Origin: Dehalococcoidales bacterium
Lineage (GTDB): Bacteria; Chloroflexota; Dehalococcoidia; Dehalococcoidales; UBA3254
DNA: 64,000 nt
Direction of reading: 5' to 3'
NCBI GenBank assembly: GCA_016926695.1
Contig: JAFGOB010000175.1
Span: 7,765-71,764 of the forward strand
Shown in pieces: positions 25,889-34,042 of this stretch; within the stretch, counting starts at the first letter, position 1; every line of letters begins with the position of its first letter. The notes under the pieces are model-generated. The model was not told the DNA's origin. It made no database searches and worked only from the letters and a program-made list of their open reading frames with translations. A program made the position numbers and the translations under genes.

Positions 25889-27565
25889 TTGAAAAACCGG
25901 TTGAAACTAAGCATAACTACCAAGCTTTTGTTTTCTTTTCTATTACTGATTGTACTGTTATTGGTAGTTCTCGGTTTTTTTACCCTCTCCAAGATGAACC
26001 AGATGGGACGGGATGCCGAAAGAAGCAGTATTTCTCTTGGGGCTGCCGCAATAGCCGACGGTACCAGAATTCTTGAAGTGGTCGGAGAGACCAGGATCAA
26101 GCAGAAAGCGCTTGATGTGGCCAAGCAGGCCAGTTTATATTTCGAAAGGCAGACCATAAACAATCCCGAGCGCCTGATAGCTTATCCTGCGCTGGTGAAT
26201 ATCGCTCTTCAGAATGTTGGTGAGACTGGTTATACCTGTTTGTATGAAAAATACACGGGTATCATGAGAATCCACCCCAATCCCCAGCTTGTAAACTATG
26301 ACATGCATAACCTGGAAAGAAATAACGTTTCATGGTGGAGGGTATTCGGACCGAGTATGGACGGGGCCGATTCAAGCGGGTATTACCAATGGCAGGATGA
26401 CAATGGAAATTTAGGTGAGAAGTTTATGTATATGACCTCCGTTGAGGGCACACCTTATATGATAGCAGCATGTATATATGTTGATGAGATGTCCAAGCCT
26501 ATCATGTTGATACAGAACAGGATTACTGTGGAAACTGCCGAAACAACGGACCATCTTCAAAATATGATTGATAATACCCGTAAAATTTTCATAATATTTT
26601 TCATTATTATTCTTTTCGTAGTATCAGCCGGGGTAATATGGTTGTCCAGGACAATCACCCGGCCGATAAAAGCCCTGGTAAAGGGGTCTGAGGCGATAGG
26701 GCAGGGGAATCTTGAATATAAGGTGAACATCAATTCAGGTGACGAGCTTGAAGAGCTGGCAAATTCTTTTAACAGGATGTCGACGGACTTGCAGAAATAT
26801 ACTACCGAGCTCAGGCGTACCACTGCCGAAAAGGAACGCGTGGAAAAAGAGCTGGAAATAGCACGCGGAATCCAGCAAAGCTTTTTACCCGAGTCTCCTC
26901 CTGAGGTTGATGGCGTAGATATGGCGGCGCTGAATCTGCCCGCCAGGGAAGTCGGAGGGGACTTTTACGATTTTATCCCCATCGGTGCTTATAAGTGGGG
27001 CCTTGTGATTGCTGATGTCTCCGGAAAGGGTGTTCCGGCAGCATTGTTTATGGCCCTCTCAAGGACGCTTGTTCGCGCAAATGTGAACGAAAATGTTACC
27101 GTTTCCGAGGCAATCCGTAAATCCAACGACGTAATATCCGAGAATGACAGGTCGAATATGTTCGTGACATTGTTCTATGGGGTACTTGATCCCCGTTTGA
27201 TGATGCTGACATATGTCAGCGCAGGGCATAATCCGCCTATTATGCTGGGACAGGGCGGAAATGAAATAGTCCTGCTTAAAGCCAGAGGAGTTGCACTTGG
27301 GGTTATCCCGGATATCACACTGGAAGAAAAGGAGATCAAACTCGACCACGGTGATGTGGTTGTTCTGTATACCGATGGCGTTACCGAGGCCATCAACAGT
27401 AGTGAAGAGCAGTTCGGCCAGGATAGGGTCATCGCTGTTACGGAAAAATACCGCCATCTTTCGGCTTCGGAGATTATGGAGCATATCAAACAGGAAGTGT
27501 TAGATTTCAGTGAAGGGCAGCCCCAGTTTGATGATATAACTCTCCTTATTTTGAAAATAAAATGA
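25889..27565 (+). CDS. Cache-HAMP-PP2C (SpoIIE/RsbU-type) sensor phosphatase
   Basis: The frame opens at a GTG at 25868, but AAGGAGG lies inside it, 4-5 bases before an in-frame TTG at 25889, so the TTG is the likelier start (about 558 residues). Order of domains: membrane helix (about 10-32), extracellular single Cache (about 45-210; TGYTCLYEKYTGIMRIHPN), second helix (about 222-245), HAMP (about 246-300), a coiled coil, and a PP2C phosphatase domain (about 325-557). The phosphatase has EVGGDFYDF, DVSGKGVPAALFM and LYTDGVTEA motifs with metal-binding Asp residues. It should dephosphorylate a STAS antagonist in response to an external ligand. It overlaps the next gene by four bases. Confidence 0.92.
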   Translation: MKNRLKLSITTKLLFSFLLLIVLLLVVLGFFTLSKMNQMGRDAERSSISLGAAAIADGTRILEVVGETRIKQKALDVAKQASLYFERQTINNPERLIAYPALVNIALQNVGETGYTCLYEKYTGIMRIHPNPQLVNYDMHNLERNNVSWWRVFGPSMDGADSSGYYQWQDDNGNLGEKFMYMTSVEGTPYMIAACIYVDEMSKPIMLIQNRITVETAETTDHLQNMIDNTRKIFIIFFIIILFVVSAGVIWLSRTITRPIKALVKGSEAIGQGNLEYKVNINSGDELEELANSFNRMSTDLQKYTTELRRTTAEKERVEKELEIARGIQQSFLPESPPEVDGVDMAALNLPAREVGGDFYDFIPIGAYKWGLVIADVSGKGVPAALFMALSRTLVRANVNENVTVSEAIRKSNDVISENDRSNMFVTLFYGVLDPRLMMLTYVSAGHNPPIMLGQGGNEIVLLKARGVALGVIPDITLEEKEIKLDHGDVVVLYTDGVTEAINSSEEQFGQDRVIAVTEKYRHLSASEIMEHIKQEVLDFSEGQPQFDDITLLILKIK

Positions 27566-28557
27566 AAAAACATGTTGCATTGTTCATAATTGCCTGCCTG
27601 ATGTTAGTGCCTGCCTGCGCATCAAAGGTGCCTGATACTTCCGGATTGAGACCTGTGTCATTGCAGTTGCAATGGATCACTCAGGCACAGTTTGCCGGAT
27701 ATTATGTGGCACTGGAAAAAGGGTGGTACCGTGAAGAAGGTCTGAATGTGAAAATAAAACCCGGCGGACCGGAAATAGATCCGGTAGAGCAGGTATCCAG
27801 TGAAGCAAGTGATTTTGGGACGGCTTTCCTGTCGGACCTCAGCGTAAACATACAGAGAGGCCGTGATGTAGTAAGCATTGCCCAGATACAGCAGATGAAC
27901 GGGCTGCTTCTGATATCCAAAAAGTCTTCGGGCATCAGACGTCCGGGAGACCTGGCCGGGAAGCGGATCGGTATTTGGGGGAATAACTGGGAAGCACAGC
28001 TTAATGCGCTTTTAACCAGGGAAAGAATCTCAAAAAAAGACGTTACCATACTGCCTCAGGGATTCGACATGGAGCCGTTTCTTAACGACGAGATGGATGT
28101 AGCTTCCGCTATGATATACAATGAGTATCACCAGGTACTTGAAAGCGGAATGCGGCCGCAGGATATAAATATCATTGAATATTCACTATATGGGTTGGGT
28201 TTTCCCGGTGATACGCTGTTTACCCGCAGGAATCTGACTGAAAACGACCCTAATCTGTGCCTAAAAATGTTGCGTGCAAGCCTGAGAGGATGGCAGTATG
28301 CCGTTGATAATCCCAAAGAAGCAGTAAACACAGTAATGAAGTATGATGAGACCGGGAAAGCGAATCGTTCTCATCAGCTTTCCATGATGCGCGAAATTTC
28401 AGGGCTTGTTAAGGTGACCTGGCGTGAGATGGGTTACACTGACCTGACGACCGTTGAACAGATGGTTAATATTCTTCATCGTTACCAGGTGCTGGAGAAT
28501 CCAATGGAACCGGAGGAAATATACACCAATACCTTCTGGGAGGCTTTACAGAAGTAA
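27562..28557 (+). CDS. NMT1/THI5-like substrate-binding lipoprotein
   Basis: This 331-residue lipoprotein (lipobox VPAC near residue 19) has the NMT1/THI5 periplasmic-binding fold: LQLQWITQAQFAGYYVALEKG, EGLNVKIKPGG, then a GIWGNNWE hinge. Such proteins usually feed ABC importers for pyrimidine-thiamine precursors or sulfonates. Here no permease or ATPase follows; instead its ATG overlaps the stop of the Cache-HAMP-PP2C gene (ATGA). That coupling suggests that it presents a ligand to the sensor rather than to a transporter, which is inference from context. Confidence 0.85.
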   Translation: MKKHVALFIIACLMLVPACASKVPDTSGLRPVSLQLQWITQAQFAGYYVALEKGWYREEGLNVKIKPGGPEIDPVEQVSSEASDFGTAFLSDLSVNIQRGRDVVSIAQIQQMNGLLLISKKSSGIRRPGDLAGKRIGIWGNNWEAQLNALLTRERISKKDVTILPQGFDMEPFLNDEMDVASAMIYNEYHQVLESGMRPQDINIIEYSLYGLGFPGDTLFTRRNLTENDPNLCLKMLRASLRGWQYAVDNPKEAVNTVMKYDETGKANRSHQLSMMREISGLVKVTWREMGYTDLTTVEQMVNILHRYQVLENPMEPEEIYTNTFWEALQK

Positions 28558-28610
28558 TTTCTCTTCGAGGAAATACTGATGTCTCTACCTTCCTTTCAGC
28601 AGACAGATAC

Positions 28611-29042
28611 CTATCTTTTCAGGCTGTTCAGTGATTTCCTCAGGAATAGTGTATTGCCTTCTTCATTGTCGTAAGAGTAGCGGACTTCATCCATGATCTG
28701 TTTAATGAAATAGATCCCCAATCCGCCGATTTTCCTCTCTTCCAGATCCGGAGTAAGGTCCGGCGATGGGGCCCTGGTGGGATCAAAGGGCTGTCCTTTG
28801 TCATTTATGGTGATAAGGATATCATTATCAGCCCGTTCCAGGACTATTTTCATATATCCTGCATTTCCACCGTAAGCATAGTTGATTACATTGGTACAGG
28901 CTTCATCGATAGCCAGTTGGACTTTAAATACAATCGCTGGATCAGCCTTAAAACTGCTTAATGTTTCTTCAACAAAGTCGCTGATGACAGGCAAATTATC
29001 TTTTGTACTTTCCAGTACCAGTTCGTTTTTGTCATTTTTCAT
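28611..29042 (-). CDS. RsbW-like anti-sigma factor serine kinase
   Basis: This 143-residue stand-alone GHKL ATPase has the N-box DEACTNVINYAY, the G1 box INDKGQPFDP and the G2 box IGGLGIYFIKQIMDEV. These are the features of SpoIIAB/RsbW kinases, which phosphorylate STAS antagonists and sequester sigma factors. It is the last gene of a minus-strand unit, starting 6 bases after the ThDP-enzyme stop with no visible ribosome binding site of its own, which implies translational coupling. The probable substrate is the STAS protein at 30822-31175. No sigma factor gene is in the window. Confidence 0.9.
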   Translation of the reverse strand: MKNDKNELVLESTKDNLPVISDFVEETLSSFKADPAIVFKVQLAIDEACTNVINYAYGGNAGYMKIVLERADNDILITINDKGQPFDPTRAPSPDLTPDLEERKIGGLGIYFIKQIMDEVRYSYDNEEGNTLFLRKSLNSLKR

Positions 29043-29048
29043 AATATT

Positions 29049-30773
29049 TTATAGATAATCCAGCCGTGCATTGAATTCACCTATGCTCTTGACCCATCTT
29101 GTTATGGGCGGGACCTCATCAGGATCTATAACGCAGTCGATGACGGTCGGCCTCTTGCTTTCCAGTGCCGCAGGCAATACCTTTTTCAGTTCTCCGGGTT
29201 TTTCGATTCTAAAACCCTGCGCGCCCAGTCCCTCAGCTATCTTTGCGCAATTGATCGGTTTAAAGGTGGTTGAAACAGTCTTCTCTCCCAGGCTGAATTT
29301 CTGAAGTTCATGTACCAGACCGAGTTTGGCGTTATTTTCTATGATCCAGACTACCGGTATATTATAGTTTACCGCTGTGGCTATTTCCATCCCGTTCATC
29401 AAAAAACAACCGTCACCGGCAACGCAGATTACCGGCCTGTCCGGCGCTGCCAGCTTGCCTCCTATGGAAGCTGCCGTAGCGTATCCCATGGTGAGCATAC
29501 CGAAGGCCGAAACAAAGTTTGGACGGTCAAACATCATGTAATGAAGCGCCCAGCAGATATGATTTCCCGTGTCGAAGAACATGATTGCATCTTCAGGCAT
29601 GATCTCCTGTAGTTCATACATCAGCCTTTGCGGCTTGATTGGTACAGACTCAGAATACATTTTTTCTTCTTCCAGGTATCTTCCGGCCTTCTTTTTAAAT
29701 TCCAGTATCTGTTCAACCGGCCTTTCGGGTACGGGATCATATTCCTGAAGATCTCTTAAAATTCTAAACTGGATTTCATCCAGCACTACCCCGCAGTCAC
29801 CTATAAGCCCGATATGTGCAGGATAGTTTTTCCCTATCTCCGAAGGGTCGATATTGATTTGAATCAGGCAATCGGTTGGCATGATTCTGGGATCCCAGGA
29901 GAAGGTGGTCATCTGGTTCATGCTGGCCCCGACTACCAGCAGTACATCTACATCGTTGCTCATGATGTATTCTTCTGCCGCAAGTGATCCGCAGAGCCCC
30001 AGTACGCCCAGTGAAAGGTCATGGCTTTCAGGGAAAGCGCCTTTGGCCTTGGGGCTGGTAACTACAGGGATATTCAACATTTCTGCCAGCTCGAGCACCT
30101 GGGAGGTAGCCCCCGAAGATATAACGCCCGATCCAACCAGCATCGCCGGTCTTTTTGCTTTAACCAGTTTCATGGCTGCTTCTATCACCAGCTTCCTGTC
30201 AAAATACTCGGATTTGACCCTGTACGTGCTGGGAGGCATGGTGGTATCCTCGATTTCGGCTTCCATTATATCCTTGGGATAGCTCAGATGTACCGGTCCC
30301 TTCTTGCCGCCGTAGGCGACTCTAAAGGCCTCCCTGATCATTTCAGGTACCTTGTACCTGGACATCATTATCTCGCTGTATTTCGTCAGGGGGTCAAACA
30401 TGGCTACTGAATCCACGCCTGCTTTGGTGGAGTCCTGAAAAGTACCTTTACCGTAGACATTGGTGGCTACCTGACCGGTTATAACCAGCAAAGGAATATT
30501 GTCCATATATGCCGTTGCTACTCCAGTGACAAGGTTGGTAGCTCCCGGTCCGGATGTGGCATAGCATACGCCGATTTTACCGCTGACCCTGGCATAGCCG
30601 TCGGCCATGAACGCTGCTCCCTCTTCATGCTTGGTAAGTATTGGAGTGACAAGCCCGGTTTTATTGATTGCATCATATAAGGGGACCAGGGCTGTACCAG
30701 GAACCCCGAAAATGTAATCAACACCCTCAGCTTTCAAATATTTTAACAATAAGGCAGCACTTGTTACTTTCAT
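29049..30773 (-). CDS. ThDP-dependent acetolactate synthase-like enzyme
   Basis: This 574-residue protein has the full acetohydroxyacid synthase-family layout. The N-terminal pyrimidine-binding domain has the catalytic Glu in KHEEGAAFMADGYA (Glu50). The central domain follows, and the C-terminal pyrophosphate domain has GDG (453-455) and NN (480-481) spaced as in the ThDP-binding motif. The ATG has AGGAG 8 bases upstream. There is no regulatory ilvN subunit or other branched-chain gene nearby, so it may be another family member such as a carboligase or 2-oxoacid decarboxylase. It sits between a STAS antagonist gene and an RsbW-like kinase gene in one operon, an odd location for a metabolic enzyme. 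Confidence 0.88.
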   Translation of the reverse strand: MKVTSAALLLKYLKAEGVDYIFGVPGTALVPLYDAINKTGLVTPILTKHEEGAAFMADGYARVSGKIGVCYATSGPGATNLVTGVATAYMDNIPLLVITGQVATNVYGKGTFQDSTKAGVDSVAMFDPLTKYSEIMMSRYKVPEMIREAFRVAYGGKKGPVHLSYPKDIMEAEIEDTTMPPSTYRVKSEYFDRKLVIEAAMKLVKAKRPAMLVGSGVISSGATSQVLELAEMLNIPVVTSPKAKGAFPESHDLSLGVLGLCGSLAAEEYIMSNDVDVLLVVGASMNQMTTFSWDPRIMPTDCLIQINIDPSEIGKNYPAHIGLIGDCGVVLDEIQFRILRDLQEYDPVPERPVEQILEFKKKAGRYLEEEKMYSESVPIKPQRLMYELQEIMPEDAIMFFDTGNHICWALHYMMFDRPNFVSAFGMLTMGYATAASIGGKLAAPDRPVICVAGDGCFLMNGMEIATAVNYNIPVVWIIENNAKLGLVHELQKFSLGEKTVSTTFKPINCAKIAEGLGAQGFRIEKPGELKKVLPAALESKRPTVIDCVIDPDEVPPITRWVKSIGEFNARLDYL

Positions 30774-30821
30774 TGTAATGCTCCTGGACTGGATTCAATA
30801 ATTATTGATTCAAGATTATGT

Positions 30822-31175
30822 TTATTGTTTATCGTTATCGGAATAGCTGGTTACGGCCTCATCTTCCTTTTCAAACATCTTGAATAATTGTGAAAATCCA
30901 GCCACATCGAATACTTCTTTAACATAGGGCTGCAAACAGGACAGCCGGATATCTCCCTGCTGTTTACGGGCTTTTTTAAGGGCCGCCAGCAAAACTCTCA
31001 GTCCAGAGCTGCTGATATACTCAAGCTTTTCCATGCACACTACCAGATTGACGGAGTTTTTATCAGTTACCATATTGATTTTCTTTTCGACATCATTGGC
31101 AGCGTAGGCATCAAGTCGTCCTGTCAAATAAAGAATATCGATATTACCCGCTTTCTTCACTTCTATTTCCATCAA
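30822..31175 (-). CDS. STAS-domain anti-sigma factor antagonist (RsbV/SpoIIAA-like)
   Basis: This 117-residue protein is a single STAS domain. ILYLTGRLDAYAAND opens the fold and the phosphoacceptor region reads YISSSGLRVL, with the Ser of the SSGLR motif the expected kinase target. AAGGAGG precedes the ATG by 7-8 bases. It heads an operon with the ThDP enzyme (48-base gap) and the RsbW-like kinase. The neighbouring PP2C phosphatase is the likely activator. A promoter is predicted at 31217-31245. Confidence 0.92.
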   Translation of the reverse strand: MMEIEVKKAGNIDILYLTGRLDAYAANDVEKKINMVTDKNSVNLVVCMEKLEYISSSGLRVLLAALKKARKQQGDIRLSCLQPYVKEVFDVAGFSQLFKMFEKEDEAVTSYSDNDKQ

Positions 31176-31216
31176 GTATCCTCCTTAAAATGGGTTTTGA
31201 AATAATTCGCTATATC

Positions 31217-31245
31217 ATTATAATAATTATCCGGCAATAAACCAA
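31217..31245 (-). promoter_or_regulatory. Predicted promoter of the STAS operon
   Basis: Read on the minus strand: TTGGTT (31245-31240), a 17-base spacer, and a perfect TATAAT (31222-31217), about 40 bases before the ATG. Consensus only. Confidence 0.5.
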
Positions 31246-31319
31246 TTTAGATAACAATACCCCGCTCAGCCCTGGATGTCAACAATAATATTAACCTTTT
31301 TATGTGCAATTTTATATCC

Positions 31320-31348
31320 TTGACAGTCTGAAACAGCATGCATATTAT
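31320..31348 (+). promoter_or_regulatory. Predicted strong promoter of the Cache lipoprotein gene
   Basis: TTGACA (31320-31325), a 17-base spacer, and TATTAT (31343-31348), with a leader of about 35 bases to the ATG at 31389. It is back to back with the STAS operon promoter, so both could be controlled together. Confidence 0.55.
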
Positions 31349-31388
31349 TATATTGGTTTATTCCTGCAAGGAGGTACGTTCTGTTCTT

Positions 31389-31919
31389 ATGAGATCCTTG
31401 AAAACAATATCAACAGGCCTTTTTTGCCTTTTTTTATGCATGGTGTCGTTAATATTGCTCAGTTCCTGCGGACAACAGGATATGTCCATCAGCAATGAAG
31501 AAAGTAATAACCGTGTAGCAGTGGCATCCACGCATGTCGCCGCCGTGGGGCTGAGTGAGATGTTAAAAGATATATCAGATGAAAGCCAGAGAGTTGAACT
31601 GGTGCGTAAATTCATCGATCCCATCCGTTTTTTTAGTGATCAATCAGGCTATTTTTACATTTATTATTATAACTGTGTTAACCTGGCTCATGCTATAGAC
31701 AAGACCCTGCCAGGAAAAGACCTTACCGATTACAAGGATATGAAGGGAAATTTTGTAATACAGGAGCTTTCAGCAGCATCTAAAAAAGGTGGAGGCTTCG
31801 TGACCTTTTACTGGCCTCATCCGAAAACTAAGGTCGAACAGAGAAAAATCGGCTATGTTGAGCCTATTCCGGGGACGGACTACTTTATCGGTACGGGGTA
31901 TTATCCCAATACCCGCTGA
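31389..31919 (+). CDS. Orphan single-Cache lipoprotein
   Basis: The start at 31389 gives about 176 residues; AAGGAGG lies about 13 bases ahead, and an upstream in-frame ATG at 31338 is unlikely. It has a lipoprotein signal (lipobox LSSC) and then a single Cache_2-type domain. SGYFYIYYYNCVNLAHAID, GKDLTDYKDMKGNFV and a closing YFIGTGYY are the usual markers. There is no membrane helix or output domain. Its closeness to the Cache-HAMP-PP2C phosphatase and the STAS operon suggests that it is an accessory ligand-binding protein of the same signalling set, which is inference. Confidence 0.8.
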   Translation: MRSLKTISTGLFCLFLCMVSLILLSSCGQQDMSISNEESNNRVAVASTHVAAVGLSEMLKDISDESQRVELVRKFIDPIRFFSDQSGYFYIYYYNCVNLAHAIDKTLPGKDLTDYKDMKGNFVIQELSAASKKGGGFVTFYWPHPKTKVEQRKIGYVEPIPGTDYFIGTGYYPNTR

Positions 31920-32240
31920 GTATTCATAATTCCTCATTCCATCATAAAGATACTCATGACATTCCTTATGTAGCGCTCAACAGGACAGCATCAAGTATGG
32001 CATTGCTCCGTATACCTCCGTGGCTTTGACCGGCCACGGTGCAATTTATCACAATCCGGTACAGGCTTCATCATCATCAGCAGGTGCCGTTAAGGCCTGG
32101 AAAATATCACGGTTAGATTGTGAATCCAGGGGAAAAGAAAACAGGCTTTTCATGACGGATGCGGCTTAAACAATATCGGAAATATCTGGATATTTGCAGG
32201 GTGATCACCTATAATAAAAAAAATTATAAGGAGGTAAATA
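31920..32240. other. 321-base gap, mostly featureless
   Basis: Spacer between two rightward genes. A 7-bp stem hairpin (CCGTGGC at 32018-32024 with GCCACGG at 32033-32039) without a T-run is the only structure I see, together with an AAGGAGG ribosome binding site at its right end. Confidence 0.5.
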
Positions 32241-33266
32241 ATGGGCAAATATGATAAGTATATATGTACCAAGTTATTCAAACGCGATATGCTGCCTGGA
32301 CCTACTCCTGAAGAAAGAGACAAGATGGCTGCTGAGGGCAAGCGCATCAGCATGGAACATGTCCTGTGGATTGATGATGACATAATCCCCGGAGCTTACT
32401 ATGGTGAGTCTACCTGGATCTGGCCTCAGTCATATCCGAACCAGATAAGCCTTGAAGAGCAGTTAAAGCGTACTGCAAATCCCAAGCCGATGTTCCCCCA
32501 TGCCCATGATTTTCCTGAAATTCTCTCCTGGTGGGGGACTGATCCCGACCATCCGGAGGACACCAGCACGATGGGTATGCTGCTGGATGATGAAGAGATC
32601 AGGCTTGATACCAGTTGGGTGGCCTATATACCGGCAGGCATGATGCACATGCCGACACGTCCTCATGAAGGAGGAAGGATCACTTCCAGGCCTGTCTGTC
32701 ACTGGACGTCCGGACCGGGAGCCTATGTGCGCGAAAAGGATGAAAAGGCTGCTGCCAGCGAAAAAGAACTGGAGGCGCAAAGAGCGGGGCTGCCCACCAA
32801 TATTAAAAGGACCGGAGATCTGAAAAACGCTAAATATGTTGTATACGGTTATAAGCCTGATGCTAAGAGACCGGCTTACATGAGCCCCATTGATACCAGG
32901 TATATGCGCCCGGTGGCCTATATTGACGATGAGATAGTCCCCGGCGCCGAGTTTGGCTGCGATACGTTGTGGTTGCTGCCGGGCTATCCTGACGGCAAAG
33001 GCCAGATGATTATGGACAAACATACCCTTTCTCATGGTACTTCTATCACCATAACCGCTATGAACTATGCTGATATCACGGACCTGTGTGCAGAAGTTGA
33101 ATTCTGGATCGGGGGAGAGAAGCACATCATCAATAAGGGTTTCGGGGCCTATATCCCGCCTGATGTCGAACAGGGCCCGTTGATTATCCGCAATATTAAA
33201 AGCCAGATATTTTTTATGATGAGTCAGCCGGTTGGGGAAGGCATAATAAAGTACAGGGGCAAATAG
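32241..33266 (+). CDS. Bicupin-like protein
   Basis: This 341-residue soluble protein starts at an ATG with AAGGAGG 6 bases upstream. It appears duplicated: WIDDDIIPGAYYGESTWIWP near residue 45 recurs as YIDDEIVPGAEFGCDTLWLL near 230. The first half has a cupin metal motif (HAHDFPE, H-x-H-x3-E) and a later GMMHMPTRP His. The second half seems degenerate. It is distantly like the bicupin at 40753-41637. Cupins are metal-dependent dioxygenases, isomerases or decarboxylases; no substrate can be named. A clear terminator follows at 33325-33355. Confidence 0.7.
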   Translation: MGKYDKYICTKLFKRDMLPGPTPEERDKMAAEGKRISMEHVLWIDDDIIPGAYYGESTWIWPQSYPNQISLEEQLKRTANPKPMFPHAHDFPEILSWWGTDPDHPEDTSTMGMLLDDEEIRLDTSWVAYIPAGMMHMPTRPHEGGRITSRPVCHWTSGPGAYVREKDEKAAASEKELEAQRAGLPTNIKRTGDLKNAKYVVYGYKPDAKRPAYMSPIDTRYMRPVAYIDDEIVPGAEFGCDTLWLLPGYPDGKGQMIMDKHTLSHGTSITITAMNYADITDLCAEVEFWIGGEKHIINKGFGAYIPPDVEQGPLIIRNIKSQIFFMMSQPVGEGIIKYRGK

Positions 33267-33754
33267 CCGACGGCCGGGTCCATAACGAGCATGATCATCA
33301 GGCGACTCGTGAAAGTGAAAAAAGCATAAAGGCGGGCAGAAAGCCCGCCTTTATGTTATACAGCTCTTTCGGTTGAGACCCTTCCATATGCCTTAAAAAA
33401 CTCCTGAATAACAGGATTTCATGGCCTGATATCGCCGGTTACACACTTTACAAACTTTGCTCTCCGCTTTTTCCTGAAAAAAGACTATACTTAGTATTAT
33501 GCTGTTGCACCCGGACAGGAAAAAGCCCATGAATATTTGTATTGTCTTTAATCTTGACGGATAAGGGCATAACAGCAGGTATATTATTTTTACCGGTTGC
33601 CATTCAGCCCGTAATTTGGTACTGATGGATGAAAGAGGCCATTTTTCAGCGGATATTTTCGCTTAATTGTGTTCGTTGACGTGTAAAAGTCTGCCGGTCA
33701 CCATGGATTTGAACAGACTTAATAAGACTACTGGTAATTGGAGTATAAGAAAAT
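33267..33754. other. 488-base gap with a terminator at its left
   Basis: Apart from the terminator of the bicupin gene (33325-33355) I see no gene or convincing RNA. The remainder should contain the promoter of the ACT/UPF0210 operon, but no good consensus stands out. Confidence 0.5.
33325..33355 (+). terminator. Rho-independent-type terminator
   Basis: A perfect 13-bp stem (CATAAAGGCGGGC at 33325-33337 with its complement at 33343-33355) and a 5-base loop. The A- and T-rich outer ends give a bidirectional terminator form about 60 bases after the bicupin stop. Confidence 0.8.
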
Positions 33755-34024
33755 ATGAGGGCAGTAATTACGGTTATAGGTAAAGACAAAAAGGGGATTA
33801 TTGCCGGAGTCAGCACCGTGCTGGCTGATGAGGATATTAATATACTGGATATCAGCCAGACCACGCTTCAGGAATATTTTGCCATGATAATGCTGGTAGA
33901 TATGACCGACGCTACTACTGCATTCCATGAAATTAAAAGTAAGCTCGAGTTGAAGGGTCAGGAACTGGGAATGCAGATAAGGATACAGCGTGAAGATATT
34001 TTCAACTCTATGCATCAGGTCTAG
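33755..34024 (+). CDS. ACT-domain protein (UPF0237 family)
   Basis: This 89-residue protein is a single ACT domain: MRAVITVIGKDKKGIIAGV, then ILDISQTTLQEYFAMIMLVD. ACT domains bind amino acids and regulate partner enzymes. It precedes the UPF0210 gene by 18 bases. The same pair is conserved as neighbours in many bacteria and archaea, which implies a joint but still undefined role. GGAG lies about 11 bases upstream of the start. Confidence 0.93.
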   Translation: MRAVITVIGKDKKGIIAGVSTVLADEDINILDISQTTLQEYFAMIMLVDMTDATTAFHEIKSKLELKGQELGMQIRIQREDIFNSMHQV

Positions 34025-34042
34025 TGTGGAGAATGAAAGCCT

